DNA from: Rhizophlyctis rosea | Lineage: Eukaryota > Chytridiomycota > Chytridiomycetes > Rhizophlyctidales > Rhizophlyctidaceae | Length of the DNA stretch: 64,000 nucleotides | Direction of reading: 5' to 3' | Assembly (NCBI GenBank): GCA_027596075.1 | Contig: JADGJC010000140.1 | Location: forward strand, 1 to 64,000 | Shown here: in pieces, positions 44,561-57,150 of the stretch | Layout of the letters: each line of letters opens with the position of its first letter | How positions within the stretch are numbered: the stretch's first letter is position 1 | Notes under the pieces: model-generated | Database searches by the model: none | What the model saw: only the letters and a program-made list of their open reading frames with translations | Told to the model about the DNA's origin: nothing | Translations under genes and position numbers: made by a program

Positions 44561-47500
44561 CTACTTCCTCCCACTCCACTCCCCAACAACACTCTTAACA
44601 ACCCCCTTAATCTCTTTATCAACCCCCGCCAAAACCGCCTCCCTCCCATGAACCCCACAAAGCCCAACCAAACTCCCCACTCCCTCCTCCAAAGCCCGTC
44701 TCCTCTCCCCCTCAACCGGCCGACTCCCCGCCAAAACCCCACACCACCGACTCAACAAAAACGGCGCATGCTTCGAAAACGGCTTAACATGCTGTGCGGT
44801 AAGCGTCGTCGTGTGCGATGTCGTGCCCGTAGACGAGGACGCAGTAGTCGACTTTTGTGACATGAGTAGGAGGAGACGGTTAAGGTTTTCGGCGCAGGCA
44901 ACGGGTAATGGTCCGTGGGTCGTCAAGACTTGGAACGGGTCACCCTTCCATGTTCCTCCTCCACCCGCACCCACATCCTTCCCACCCCTAACCATCCCGA
45001 AGAACCGTGGCTCCCGAATCCGGAAACAATCAATCAAATCCCCAACAATGCCCACAAACACCGGAATGATATCCACAACCTCTTCCTTCCGGACCCCCAC
45101 GACGGCGCTCAACAACCGATAGATAGCGTGGAACAGCTCTATTGCTGACGCGGGTGTCGTAACGATGCGAGCTGCGGTTTCGGGGGACGAGATGGTCACG
45201 ACGGCGTTGAGGATCATGGAAAGGTCGGCGGCTTTGAGAGGCAAAGACTGCGTAACATGGATGAAAGCAAAACACGAAAACTCATAAGTAACCCTCATCT
45301 TCCCCATATTTCCCTACGCGCAACAAGCACACAGAAACCCCATTCACCAGATAAAACATACCTTATCCCCAACCAAAGCCCTCAAAACCCCCAAACACCC
45401 AACCAAGCCCTCAACCCCCCCACCACCCCTACCACCCCCAACCACCAAACAAACCTTCGCAATGATCGCCGCAACATACCCCTTCAAACTCCTCCTCCCA
45501 ACCTCCTGATTAGACGCCTCCAACAAAACTCCCAAACTCCTAACCAAAACTTCCACCTCCACATCCCCGTCCACATCCCGTCCCGCGCTCCGACAGCCCC
45601 CAAAGGAAATAACACCGTCCAGCGCATCCAGATGCATTTGTACAATTGAAAGGTACTGCTCTTTGGTTGCTTCGCGTACGAGGATGGAGAGGGCGGTTGT
45701 GGGGTCGGTGGAGGGAGCGGCGGTTGTGTTTCGGGAGAGAGAGTGGGAAGATCGCATTAGATGCCACACGATACGAACAAAATCCCGCACACCAGGGCAT
45801 GATAGCGGTCGATCAAGCACTCGAATCAATCCAGCGAACGTTGTCGTGAATTCCGAGGCGAGGGGAAGGTATGCTAGTTGGTTGTCATGAACCCGCTCTA
45901 CTCCCACTGCGACTAACGACCCGGCGGTTTTGAGTAACTTCGATAAGGCGGCTTTCGAATCTAATGAATGCAAACAAAGGCTTCATCAGCATCCGTGAGA
46001 AATATACGAATAACATGTACACGCAACAAACCTGCATCATCACTCCTAATCCTCCTCCACATAACCACAACCTTAAACACATCAAAAACCCTCCCAACCT
46101 CCTCCACATCCCCTCCCCTCCCTCCCTCCTCCTCCCTATCAACCTCCATCCCCTCCGCACCAACAAACCCCTCCAAAACCTCCAAACACCTCCCCTCAAC
46201 CCACTCCAAAAAGCCCCCAACATCCCTCACAACATCCCCAATCCCCGCCCCACCAGCCCCCTCTAACACTTCCTCAACGACACTCCCCGCAGCCGACAAA
46301 ACCGACGCCGTATCCGAACCCCCACCTCCCTTCTCAACCTTCCTCCCCACCCACCCAACCAGCACACCCAAAAACGAACTAACGCCGCGCCATTCCCCGC
46401 GTTCCACTTCGGATTTCAGGATGGAGAGTGTGGAGAGGATGTATTCTGCGGGTGTGGAGGAGGCGCCTTTCAGTTTTGCGCCGCCTCTTTGGAGGAGTTT
46501 ACGTGCGAGGACTGAAATGGTGTCAAAGGTTTCGGTTTCCATTGCTGTTGTAAAGTGTGTGGTGGTGGGCGAGGAGAGGGATGTGCATGTGTGGAAGGAG
46601 TTTAGGTACCATTGGAGGAGATCGGGGGAGTAAAGCTGTAAAGGAGAATTTATAGAGGAGTCAAATTCTTGATGCTTGTTTTCTCTTTCCGCATAACACT
46701 CAAAACACCGACACCAAAAGACCAAACTCAAAAACTCACCAACACCCCCCTCTCACTCCCCTCCAAAACCCTCCTCCCCAAAATCCTACAAACCACAACA
46801 CCCCTCAACAAACACCCAACCTCCTTCCCCTTCCTCTTCCCTCCCTCCTTAACACCCTCCCACCTCCCCAAAAGCGCCTCCAAACCGACCAATAAACACC
46901 CAACCCTCTCCTTTTCCAACCCCGTTAAATACCGCCCGGGAACCGCATTAAAAATAGCCAAAAGATCAATCGCTATGTCTAGGCGTTTACATTTGAAGGT
47001 GAGAGAGGGCGGGTGGGTGTCGGTAAGTAAGGAGGATATGGAGGAGACGAGAGCGATACGTGCTGCGGCGACGTCAGCTGCGCTGTGTGCTTTGAAGAGG
47101 GATTGGAAGGCGGTGAAGAGGGGTTTTTCGGATGTGGACGTTGGGGTTATGGCGGAGGAGAGACGGGTTTGGAGGGTTTCGAAGATGTGGTTGACGAATA
47201 GATCTGGAATATACATCAACCAATGAGCGAGAAGTGCAACTATCTAAGCCAAATACTCTCACAAAGCCTTACCTCGAACCCTCCCAACCTCCCAAAAACT
47301 CGCACTCCCCAACAACTGCCCGCTAACACTCCCAACACTACACAACCTCCCCCCTTCCTCCTCCCCACCCTCCCCAACCCCACCAACCAAACTCCTCACA
47401 AAAACCCCAACAACCCCTTCAATCCCCTCCCCCGTCGCAACCCTCCCAACAGCCGCCAAATGATCCCCAACACAACACCAATTTGCCACCACAAGATTCC

Positions 47501-50265
47501 CCCCATCAAGACTCCGCAAATCCCTATCCCAAACCGCATCAAGATCCCCGCTCGCAAAATCCATATTTTCAAGTGTTTTTCCTACGATACGCGTGCATGC
47601 GGGGTCGGATGACGGGTCGACGGTCGTGGATGCGACGTGGTCGATGTAGTAAAGGGCGAGTTTGTTTTTCAGGAGAGATACGCGGGGTTCCACCGTTCCG
47701 ACGTATTTCCATTTTGCGAGAACGTCCTCTACCCACTCTGCAGTGATCCATCGCTCGAAAAAATCCTCGGAAGCTTCGCATAACCAGAGAACCATGCACA
47801 ACGCCGGATAACATAATTCCCTCGCAAACTCCTCCACGTTCCTCGCCTTCTTTTTACCATCTACTTCGACGCGATGCATTACGGGCAGAACAAACCCGTT
47901 GTAAATTTCGTCTGATAGGGCGTTGAAAACGGATTGTTGGGCCGCGGAGATGTGCGCGTGGCGGAGGAAGGTTTGGAGGAGGGTTGTGGGGATTATGGCG
48001 CCGCGAGGGATTGATGGTGAGGGAGAGGGGTGGGAGTTGGTTGAGGAGATGGAGGAGGAAACGTCACCGTTTGACTCGGTCTTGCGTTTCTTTTTGCGTG
48101 GGGTGGCGCTTTCGTCGTCGGTTGGTTCGGATGACGCAAAAACGTTCAGTCGAAGGATTTCGTCTTTGATTTCGCGGAGGACTTCGATCGCTTGTGCGGG
48201 GAGGAGTTGGCCGACGCATGTTCCAAGTCTATTGGTCCAACGTGCACAGCGATGAGCACACAGGAATTGACTAAGGATGAGACAAGTCCACCACAAACCT
48301 CTGCAAACACTCCGCACTCAACACCGTGCACCCCTCCAAATCAGTAATGCCCATCCGCTTCATCGCGCTCAACGTGCTTCCCACAAACACATGCAACTGT
48401 CGAGATTTAGTGTAAGTATCGAACAACGCGCAGATGAACTGCACGGCGTTGGGGAGAGCTGAGCGGTGGGGCTGTTGTTGGCGAAGTGTCACGACATTAG
48501 CGAGAGCATTCAGATGTGATGCTTCGAGAGCATTACATACCATAAGGATGAAAGACCACAGTTCATCCATACGCGCTTGTACCACACCATAATCCAGAGC
48601 AAGCAGGATATCCCACAATCGGAAGAATATCCCATGGTGCTTCGCTATATACCCCGTTTCAGCACTCCTTCCTCAACATCAAACCATCCACGCCACAAAA
48701 AGACTCACCAGAAACCCGCCCCGCAACCTCCACAACCTCCCCAGCAACCTCCTCAAAAAACGCCACCATCCGCTTACTAACTTCATCATTCGTCGCGCGG
48801 TACACGTTATGTACCCTAACCACATCCAACAACTGCGTCTCAACACTAAACAACAGCTCCAAATCCTTCGCGTTCTGAGCCTTAATCTTACCCTCCGCCC
48901 GCGACAGGATGTGCTGGATGCGACGATGGACTAGATCGTGCAGTTGGCGGTAAAATGTGAATTCGGCGGAGAAAGTGGTGTTCATGGGCGTGCTTCGTTG
49001 GGTTGATGTGCGGGATTGAATGAAGTGGGTGAAGAGGAGGGGGAAGGAGGAGAAGACTGTTGAAAGAGGTAGTCATCAGAACCCATCATTGCATGCTGGG
49101 TATTCCACAATCATTCGGACCCACCAACAAAAACATCAGCAACACCTCCCGCCGCCTCGACCATCTCTCCCAACTTTTGGAACAACTGCTTGGGATAACT
49201 CCCAACCATATCCTTATCCTTATCCGACGTCGATTTTTGCGCATTGAGTTGAACTAAAACGGCGTCAAATTCTGCTAGATGTTCACGATGAAAGAGCCCC
49301 TGATATATGAGTCCCTCTATAATTTCTAACAGCGGAATGCGAGACGAGGATGCAGGTGTGGAGGTTTTGAGAAGATGACGGGCAGTGATGAAGAGGGGTA
49401 AACATTTTGATATTGTGTGAGTAAAGATCTACAAATTATACGTGGAAAGTGAGTTAATTCAGTTCGCCTCGACACGGGGCTATGAATTCACAACTGCACT
49501 GACTTTCTTCTGATTGGGGTATTGCTCCTGCGTCTTCTTCAATACAGACAACACATTGGTCGCAAACGGCACGAATGCCTCCAACACGCCGGACCCCTCC
49601 TCCAATCGCAATAAATGAATCAAAGCTTCCATACACTTGAGCGAGATGGACACGTGCTGTTCCAGCGTCGGACGCAGAATCTCGCTCAGCTCCGTTGTCA
49701 AGACTGTCCAGCAATCATTTACGACTTGCAGAAGGGATGCCCATTGTTTGGTTGAAGACGCTGCGAAGTCATTGGATGCGAGATCGATGAGTTTGGAGGG
49801 AACGGCTAGGAAGGAGGGCATGATGGGTGTTTTGGAAGTGAGTGATAGGAAGGTGAGTATGCCTTCGTGAGCAAGGCGACTGGACTTTTTGGATGCAAAA
49901 CTCTTGCAAAGGTCATGCAAGAACGACCAGTATGATGCGGAGAGGAAGAGAGTTTCTTCAATGACGCATGCCCTGAATGGTAAAGCGCCGTTAGCGCTCA
50001 AATGCCGTCAGAGAGCAGAGAACATTGAATCTGTATACTTCAAGTCACCCTTCGGTATGCTCTTCAAAAGGGCGTTCGAGACCCAGTCAAAGAGCAAGTC
50101 CGCCTTCCCCGGTATGTAAAGAGACCGCGACTCCCAAGTCTGCCGCGCGAACGCCAGCTTCTCCGCGGGGTCAGCACCAGCTGTTCTGAGCAGCCTGGTC
50201 ACAGCCTCTGCTGACGCTGGTTTCTGGTCTCCCGCGACAGACAACGATAGAGTTCGAGCGGGCAT
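44561..50265 (-). CDS. URB2: Nucleolar pre-ribosome factor URB2/NPA2
   Basis: Ten exons on the minus strand, all in phase: 50039-50265, 49504-49972, 49125-49428, 48709-49056, 48299-48644, 47273-48228, 46740-47203, 46032-46635, 45362-45960 and 44561-45247, total 1667 residues. The protein is an alpha-solenoid-like helical repeat. The C-terminus (SKHAPFLLSRWCGVLA ... RALEEGVGSLVGLC ... EIKGVVKSVVGEW) has the layout of the conserved Urb2/Npa2 terminal domain, and the N-terminal YWSFLHDLCKSFASKKSSRLAHEGILTFLSL stretch also fits. A basic/acidic cluster near PRKKKRKTE could be a nuclear signal. URB2 acts with URB1/NPA1, DBP6, RSA3 and NOP8 in early 60S assembly. Family assignment is from remembered features, so moderate. 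Confidence 0.72.
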
Positions 50266-50959
50266 GGTTGGGACGTTGAAGTAAGCCGACGTGACGGGGA
50301 CGCACACGGGGAAACAAGTTGAGAAAGCTGAGACTTGTCAATGCGGAAGTGAGCCGACCCACTTCACACAAGCTTCCCGGTGAGCAACAGTGATGCGGAA
50401 TACGACCGCCGTTCTGCCTCAACGAAGTTGCGGGATGGGAAAGTGGTATTGTAAATTCGCGTAAAGGTCTGGGAGAGAACTCTCACGGAGGCCAAAAATA
50501 AATTCAGTAAACACAATGTGTGGCTTATATGTTGTTAAGTGGCGCAGTTCGAGTGCATTGGAATAATTTCACAAAGGGTCCTACTCCCGTCCTAGGTACT
50601 TGGGGTGCACTTCTGACATTCCTAAACAGCCCATCTGGACGTTTCCATCGGTTATGAATTTTATAGATGATGATGATGGAAGATAAACCTTGTCACCCAC
50701 TCCTGCTCCATCCTCCCTATAAATTTATGACTGGTTCAACCAGTCTATGCCATGCCCATCCCATGTGCACGAAAGTTGCGAATACCGATCTTAAGAGGGG
50801 TGAACTATCAACGAAGCCAAAGGCAACCGATCAGTCTCCCAAGACGACGAAGAACAATGGTTCACAAACGGTTGCAGGCTCCCAAAAAATGTCAATGTGA
50901 ATACAATGCTGCGCAACTCACCATATACACGGCTGACTCTCCTCGATGGGGCCTACCCA
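50266..50959. other. Upstream of URB2, no supported gene
   Basis: Contains the URB2 5' region and the 3' flank of the next minus-strand gene. No other gene supported. Confidence 0.5.
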
Positions 50960-51782
50960 TTAAATGCCAGAAGCGGCAAGAAGAACAGCATCTGGCGGAC
51001 CCCTGACGTGACTCTCAACCCCAATCAAATATCTCCACCTGTGGGTTCTTGTAAAATAACGGCTTCCCCTCACAGGCTCATAGTCACAGGTGGATATAGC
51101 AACGTACGGTCCCGTCCGTGGCTTGGAAGTATGTAACACAAGTTCAATCCATCCCTCCCCGTTCGCCTTCTGATCAAACCACTTGATCATCTGCTTCTCC
51201 TCCTCTGTTTTGGGGTCGTGATACTCCAACATCATCCAGCTAGCGTGAGAGATGTTACTGCGGTTGGTGGGCCGAAACACCGTCTGCCTCATCAAAAGTC
51301 CTTTTTTCTACTCGGAAGTAAAAGTGTTTTGCGGCTTTGGGGTAAGGTCTCACAACTCTACAGATGAGAAACATGGTGGAAATCAGCATTTCCACAGTAG
51401 GGCACTCCTCGCTGACGATAAATTAAACATCCTTTACCAAAATTGCAAAATACTACTCACTCAAATCCACCACCCTCACTTTGCCGACTTCCATTTCGCC
51501 TGGCAGCAGGAGGGTTCTTTGAACATAGTCGTCCTCTGAGCTCTCAGTGGTATCTTCCGAATCAGACTGCTCCAAATCCTTGTCTTCGTCTGGGCCCTCC
51601 TCGCTCTCGTCTTTGACTGCAACCTTCCGTTCATCCCTTTCCGTCTCCTCCTCATGTTTTTCACTCTGTCGGATACTCTCAACATTCTGCTCTTCGTGTT
51701 TGACAGCAGCCTCACGTACTCCACGTCGAGGCCTCTTTGCCATCAGTGTCCCCGGCTCCGCTGAACGTTTTTTGGGAGGCAT
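50960..51782 (-). CDS. Hypothetical basic/acidic nuclear-type protein
   Basis: Two exons (51480-51782 and 50960-51307) join in phase at GGC AAA / AAA AAA through a GTGAGG..GTAG intron, giving 216 residues. The N-terminus has a likely bipartite nuclear signal (PPKKRSAEPGTLMAKRPRRG), then a highly acidic Glu/Asp/Lys/Ser stretch. The C-terminal half looks folded (LLMRQTVFRPTNRSNISHASWMML region, a WFDQK helix, WIELVLHTSKPR, WRYLIG). I do not recognise a family. Expected location is the nucleus. Confidence 0.55.
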
Positions 51783-52750
51783 AGTGGAATGTCAAGGTGG
51801 GTGATGGCACGAAAGAGGTTTGGTGACTCAGCCAAGTCAAGGACAGTTGGAATGTGGGAAACTGTACCACGTCAAATGTAAGAATTTCGGGGAATCATGG
51901 ACACGGAATGTGTTCTCTCAATTGAAGACTGGGTATGGCAGTAGTACGTACTGAGTGTACCAAGTGTTCCAAGTGTACCAAGTGTGTGCAATGCCGATGT
52001 GGCTGTTTGAAAAATGTATGCGTACTATGGCCAGTTCTTGTGGAGAGACTGTGAAGCACTTTGTGGGAAGGGGACAAGTTGGTGTTAGAGACTTTAGAGT
52101 TGAGGACTTTTTGGTGGGCTTGCCGGTTCCAAAGGTTGGGATATGCCAGTAAATCAACAACCAGCCGACTCAGCCCCCAACCAGGGACCGCCCATAGGAG
52201 TCAGGACTGGGCCCTGAAACGCGTCGATACTTACGAGGTCAACGTGCAAGGAGATGCAAGGTCTTTACTGTCTTTGAAGATTGAAACGTTCGACTTACCG
52301 CCAGGATTCATCTCATCGCCTTGGCAGGCTGACTACAATTAAACCTCACCTCCGTTTGACTCAAGCCGTCATTCAGTCCAAGCTTACGCAATCAGCCGGT
52401 GATCGCTGCAATGCATTTCCGTTGGACTGCTAAGGGGGGGGGGGCCCTAAAAAAAGAGAGATACTATGCAGGCACGCGAACGCTGGGACTTCCAATCGTT
52501 TCAAATGCACCGTACTCAATGGCATGTGAGATCTTGTGATGTAGCTTTAGCCCGAAGTTTATGTTAAGATCGTCGAAAGCGCTACGGCTTATTGTTTACG
52601 TTACCCCAACACCGAGCTGACAACATGATGTCCGATCAAGTCCGCTCAGGCACTCGTCGCAAGACCTCCGTTTCCCTAGTCCGTCATCAATTATCCTTGT
52701 AGAGTGCTAACGGAATTTGACATCTCCATCATCTTTCAGCACTACACACC
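51783..52750. other. Divergent intergenic region; contains an 11-G tract
   Basis: Separates the hypothetical nuclear-type gene (-) from the Sel1 gene (+). An 11-G run lies at 52434-52444. A short frame (52061-52342) has no family resemblance. Confidence 0.5.
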
Positions 52751-55700
52751 ATGACATCCATAGCACCCGCACCATCATCCACTCCCTTCGCCAAAGCCAA
52801 ATCCGCCGACATAGGCAAACTCCTCTCCATATCCGATGACCCGGTCAAAAGTCCAGACACACCCGAACCATCATCAACAATCCCATACATCACACACACT
52901 CGCCGTCAATCCGCGTCCTCAACCAAAAATGACCACGCACCAAGGTCCCGCAGACAGTCGCCCTCAACAGCTCACCGCTTCGACCCCCCACTAACAACAC
53001 CAACACCAACCACCAAAACCAAAACCCCCCGCCCCTTTGAACATGCTAAATCAGCTGATATAGGCAAACTCATGTCCATAGGCGACTCCCTCGACTCCCT
53101 CGCATCCCCCTCTCACCCCGTCCTCTCCCAACCCATCCCGGCACTCAAGAAAAAAGACCGCCCCCGTCGCCAATCAAAATCCACAAAGGTTGCCATTGCA
53201 CCTATCGCCACGAATCAGTCGGAACCGGTGTTGAATAACAGAGATCGGTATTACACACCGGATTTGGAACTGACGTTTGAGAAGACTGGAGTGGTCGGCG
53301 CGGACGATGTCGTGCATGTTTTGATTGAGTGTTGTGTGGGCGCTTGGCAGTTGGGGAAGAGTAAGGTTGGGGAGGAAGGGAGATTGTTGAAGGTGCTTGT
53401 GGAGCTTAAGGTGAGGAATGCCAGGCATACCAGATGCTACTACGTTTCGTCAGGTTATTGACGTTGCCTTCTGGACATTGATCATGTTTGGAAAACAGGA
53501 CAACTACATCGCCCGCCTCCCCGACCTACGCTACCACAGCACGCCACCACCTCTTCCCGCCCACCCCGCGGCATCCCTTCCTTCTCCAGCCCCAGCAGCC
53601 TCGCCGGCTGACGCCGCCGTCATCTGCCATCACCTCACAATGCTGCATGAACGGGCTTGGACGCTAAACGACAGACTAAAGCGATATGCATCCGCAACAT
53701 CGCCCTTGTTTTGGGTCAGAAGGAAGAAAGTACACTTGTTGGTCGAGAAGGTTTTGGAGGCTTGGAAGGAGGTGGTGAGTATGGGGGTTTCGGCTGTCTG
53801 ATATATGGCGTGAAAGACATGATACCCACACCTGTTGGATGATTTTTCAGATATTGGACTTGACATTGGCGATTGCACACTCAAGTTCGGATGTTGCCCG
53901 TGCCGCGACTGGGAATGTCGCCAAGCTTGCTGTTGCGACGGGATCTCCAGATTGGGAAGGTTGGTTATCGTGAAGCATTGGACAAACTGCTGCTGCGATC
54001 CAGGTTTGGTGATTAAAGTGAGGCTTGCAACAGAACTGCACCCCGACGACGCGGCATACATCTTCATGCAAGGAGAGAAATACTTCCACGGGTACGGGGT
54101 TCCAAAATCATATGATATTGCATTTCGGCGGTATATGGTAAGTTTATACTCCCCTCCATGCATTGATCCAATATCGACTCCGAAACCTCAGACAGCAGCA
54201 AAATCATCCCACCCCTCCGCATGCAATATGCTCGGCGTCATGTACGAACACGGTCTAGGCCGCGGGAAGGATATGGTCAACGCCATCACATGGTATGTGT
54301 GATGATGGACTCGAACATTATCTCAGCTATTCTTCACGCTAAAGACACGTCATGTCCTTGCATCTTGCTCCATATAATTCAGGTACAAAAAAGCCCTAAC
54401 CTACGCCCCAACACATACGGAGGCCCTCAACAACATGGGCCGAATCCACGAAACAGGAAAAGGAACTCCCGTCGATTTACGAACTGCTGCAGAATACTAC
54501 CTAAAAGCCGCTGAGGGTGGTTCCGTGGATGCTATGTGTAGTTACGGTAGGGCTCGTCAGCATACATGAATTTTACCCATCACCTCCTATACCACCTCCA
54601 CATCGATTCGGTCAATAGGATACCTCCTCGAACACGCAATGGGAGTCGAAAAGCCCGACGCAGAAGGTGCATTGAAATGGTACATGACCGCCGCGCAATC
54701 CGGGTACGCTCGCGCCCAAAACGCCATCGGGAGCTGTTATTACCGCGGCCATGGTGTTGCGCGGGATAGGGGTGAGGCTGTTGTCTGGTATCGACGTGCT
54801 GCTGCGCAGGTAGGGGAGATGTGATATTTGTTAAGAACGAGTCCTTTCGGGAATCATAAACGAACCCACAATCATAGGGCGACCCACATGCACAAAACAA
54901 CCTCGGAATATGCTATGAGGAAGGAAGCGGGGTGCAGAAGGATTATGTGATGGCCAAGACGTATTATAAGATGGCGGCGGATGCGAGACATCCTAGTGGG
55001 TTGAATAATATGGGGTTTATGTGTGTTTTGGAGGTGAGGGGGTTGTCTTCTGAAAGAGCTTGAAAGATGTCAGAGAAATTTTCAGACTCACCGTAACTTT
55101 TTCCTATACTTCTCCTGCACCCCGTATATCTCAGAAAAACTACATGGCGGCAGTGCGGTATTTCCATCTTGCTACGGCTGTGGGAAGGTAGGGTGTCTGC
55201 GCTGGTTGTGCTTCGCACTTTTCAAATCGAAATCTAATCCTTGTTCGCCATTTTGGATGAAATAGTATAGAAGCATATTACTATTTGGGCACACTGCACG
55301 AAGCTGGATGTCGCGATGTGCATGGCGTGGTGGTTAACCCTGATTTTGAAATGGCGGCAAGGTACTACAGGGAGGCTGCGGACATGGTAAGTTTGTTCTT
55401 GGCGGAAAGGTTGTTGGCGTTGATGGGCGGTGTAGAGTGGAGTGAACGAGGATGTGTCGAAAGGGGCAAGAAAAGGAAGTGGAAACTGTGGTTGCGCTCT
55501 GGGGTGGAATAAGTCTTAAATTGAGCGAAGTCATCGATATGTAGGGACGAGTTCCTGCGGTTCCGATGTTCGACTTGAATGCAACAGTCACACACCTCTC
55601 ACTGACCATCCCCATAACCACAACACAGAATCACACAAAATCCCTCCTCCGCCTCTCCACAATCCTCCTGCACGCCCCACCACCTCTTCAAAACCGACAA

Positions 55701-56206
55701 GAAGCCTACGCATACCTCCTACGAGCCGCTTCCCCAACAACAAAATCAAGCACCAAATCCGGAACCGAAGCCGAATCGCGGAGTGTCAAAATAGGCAATG
55801 ACTCCGAAGCACAATACCTATTAGGACGGGCACTGGAGATGGGATTGGTACGGGAGAAGGGTGAGGGTGGGAAGGGTGAAGTGGTTAGTAAAGTCTCGGG
55901 CCAGAAGCAAGTCGCTTTCAAGTACAGAAACCTTGAATTTGATGTTGATGTTAACGTCCACCACCCCCTCATTCCCCACCCTAGCCGAAACCCGACCCAG
56001 CTTCTGCCGCAAAATGGTACCGGCGTGCAACACGACAAGGACACGCGAAAGCGACACACCAGCTAGCGTTGTTGTATGAGTATGGGAAAGGCGTGGAAAA
56101 GGATCATGAGAGAGCTGTTGAGCTTTTTACGGAGGCAGAGCGGAGGGGGTACAAGGGTGGGCATTGGAGGGGTGGAGGCGGTGAAGTGGAGGAGGATGAA
56201 GAGTGA
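52751..56206 (+). CDS. Sel1-repeat protein with helical N-terminal domain
   Basis: About 12 exons. Boundaries I can set: 52751-53410, 53499-53774, 53851-53960, 54004-54137, 54192-54292, 54383-54546, 54619-54809, 54878-55033, 55135-55187, 55266-55386, then from 55629 and a last exon to the TGA at 56204-56206. The N-terminal ~190 residues are disordered with a duplicated A-K-S-A-D-I-G-K-L-[LM]-S-I motif (about residues 17 and 99). A helical domain follows (VVHVLIECCVGAWQLG to WKEVILDLTLAIAHS) that could be a four-helix MLKL-like bundle. Then come 8-10 Sel1-like repeats, e.g. AYIFMQGEKYFHGYGV, NMLGVMYEHGLGRGKD and NNLGICYEEGSGVQKD. Such proteins act as scaffolds; chitin-synthase activators of the SKT5/C4 type also use Sel1 repeats. 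Confidence 0.78.
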
Positions 56207-56894
56207 ATGAGGAGGAGCGGACGTGGAGGGTCTGGTGGTTATTTGGTAGATTGGGAAAATGAAAGTAGGTGTATAAGTTCGTTATTTGTTGGTTGGGTAG
56301 GGTTCCACCAAGTGATTTGTAAATACGATAAGTTTGAGCTGTGTCGTGAGGATGGTGAACGGTGGAAACTACAGATGAGAGGACGTTCGGGATTGATGGT
56401 CCTTTGACAGAGCAGTCCGTAATCATATTCCACCGCATGTTGCACTACAAAGAGTAGAAACTGCCAGATCCGTCGTGTGGATTGATTCCTCAGATTCGCC
56501 AGACCAATCATCGATTGAGCATAATATACAAAAGAATACAGTTGCTCTATCAGGCCATTCCGGTCGAGGACGGGATTTCGAAGATTGGGTGCTCGGATTG
56601 CGAATATTGGGTACTCCCATCTGTCTTTTCAGAGGCTTTGGACTCTCTACCTCACCACTCAAGTGAAGGTAGGCGACATTAGAGCTCGAATGTTGGCGGT
56701 GAAGGTGTTGACGGCTCTGCTGTATCCCACTGAAGGGACTCAATTCCACTGAAGGAACTCGGCCGATGGAGCTCGTGTGCCGGTGCAGATAGTGTTATCG
56801 GCTCTGTTGGACCGACCGATGAAGTTCAAATCGTGAAGTTGTTTGGCGGGCTTGGTTCTGCACGCCGTCAAGTCGAGTCGCTCGGTTTGCTCGT
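56207..56894. other. No supported gene
   Basis: Short frames only; the Sel1 gene's 3' untranslated region starts here. Confidence 0.5.
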
Positions 56895-57150
56895 TCGGGC
56901 TAGTCATATGGTCGCTCGTGCGACCACCCAAGATAATGGCAGGAACACAATATCACTGAACTACGAAGATAGAAAACACTAAGCAACTGCGGAATACCAA
57001 CTCACCAAGAAGATTTGTCAAGCGGTGCCTGTCCACCTAGGCCGGAGGGCGCTCCATCCACCAAAGCACCACCTCCCAGCGATTCGGCCATCCCTACCAA
57101 TAGCTTACAACTCACCAGCCGTGAAGCTGGGGTTCGGCGTTTCTCCAAAA
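56895..57150 (-). repeat. Dispersed repeat, copy 3 (inverted)
   Basis: On the minus strand it contains a CCTTTTTGGAGAAACG block, the exact 14-mer TAGTTCAGTGATAT (56950-56963) and the perfect palindrome GGTCGCACGAGCGACC (56910-56925). The 14-mer and palindrome have the same order and spacing (about 54 nt) as in copies 1 and 2, 13 kb away. Outside these blocks it is strongly diverged. Confidence 0.6.

Noticed and set aside
44561..47226. Long plus-strand Pro/Thr/Asn-rich frames opposite URB2
   Set aside because: They are antisense shadows of the G/T-rich 3' halves of URB2 exons; the minus-strand exons join in phase and carry the family features.
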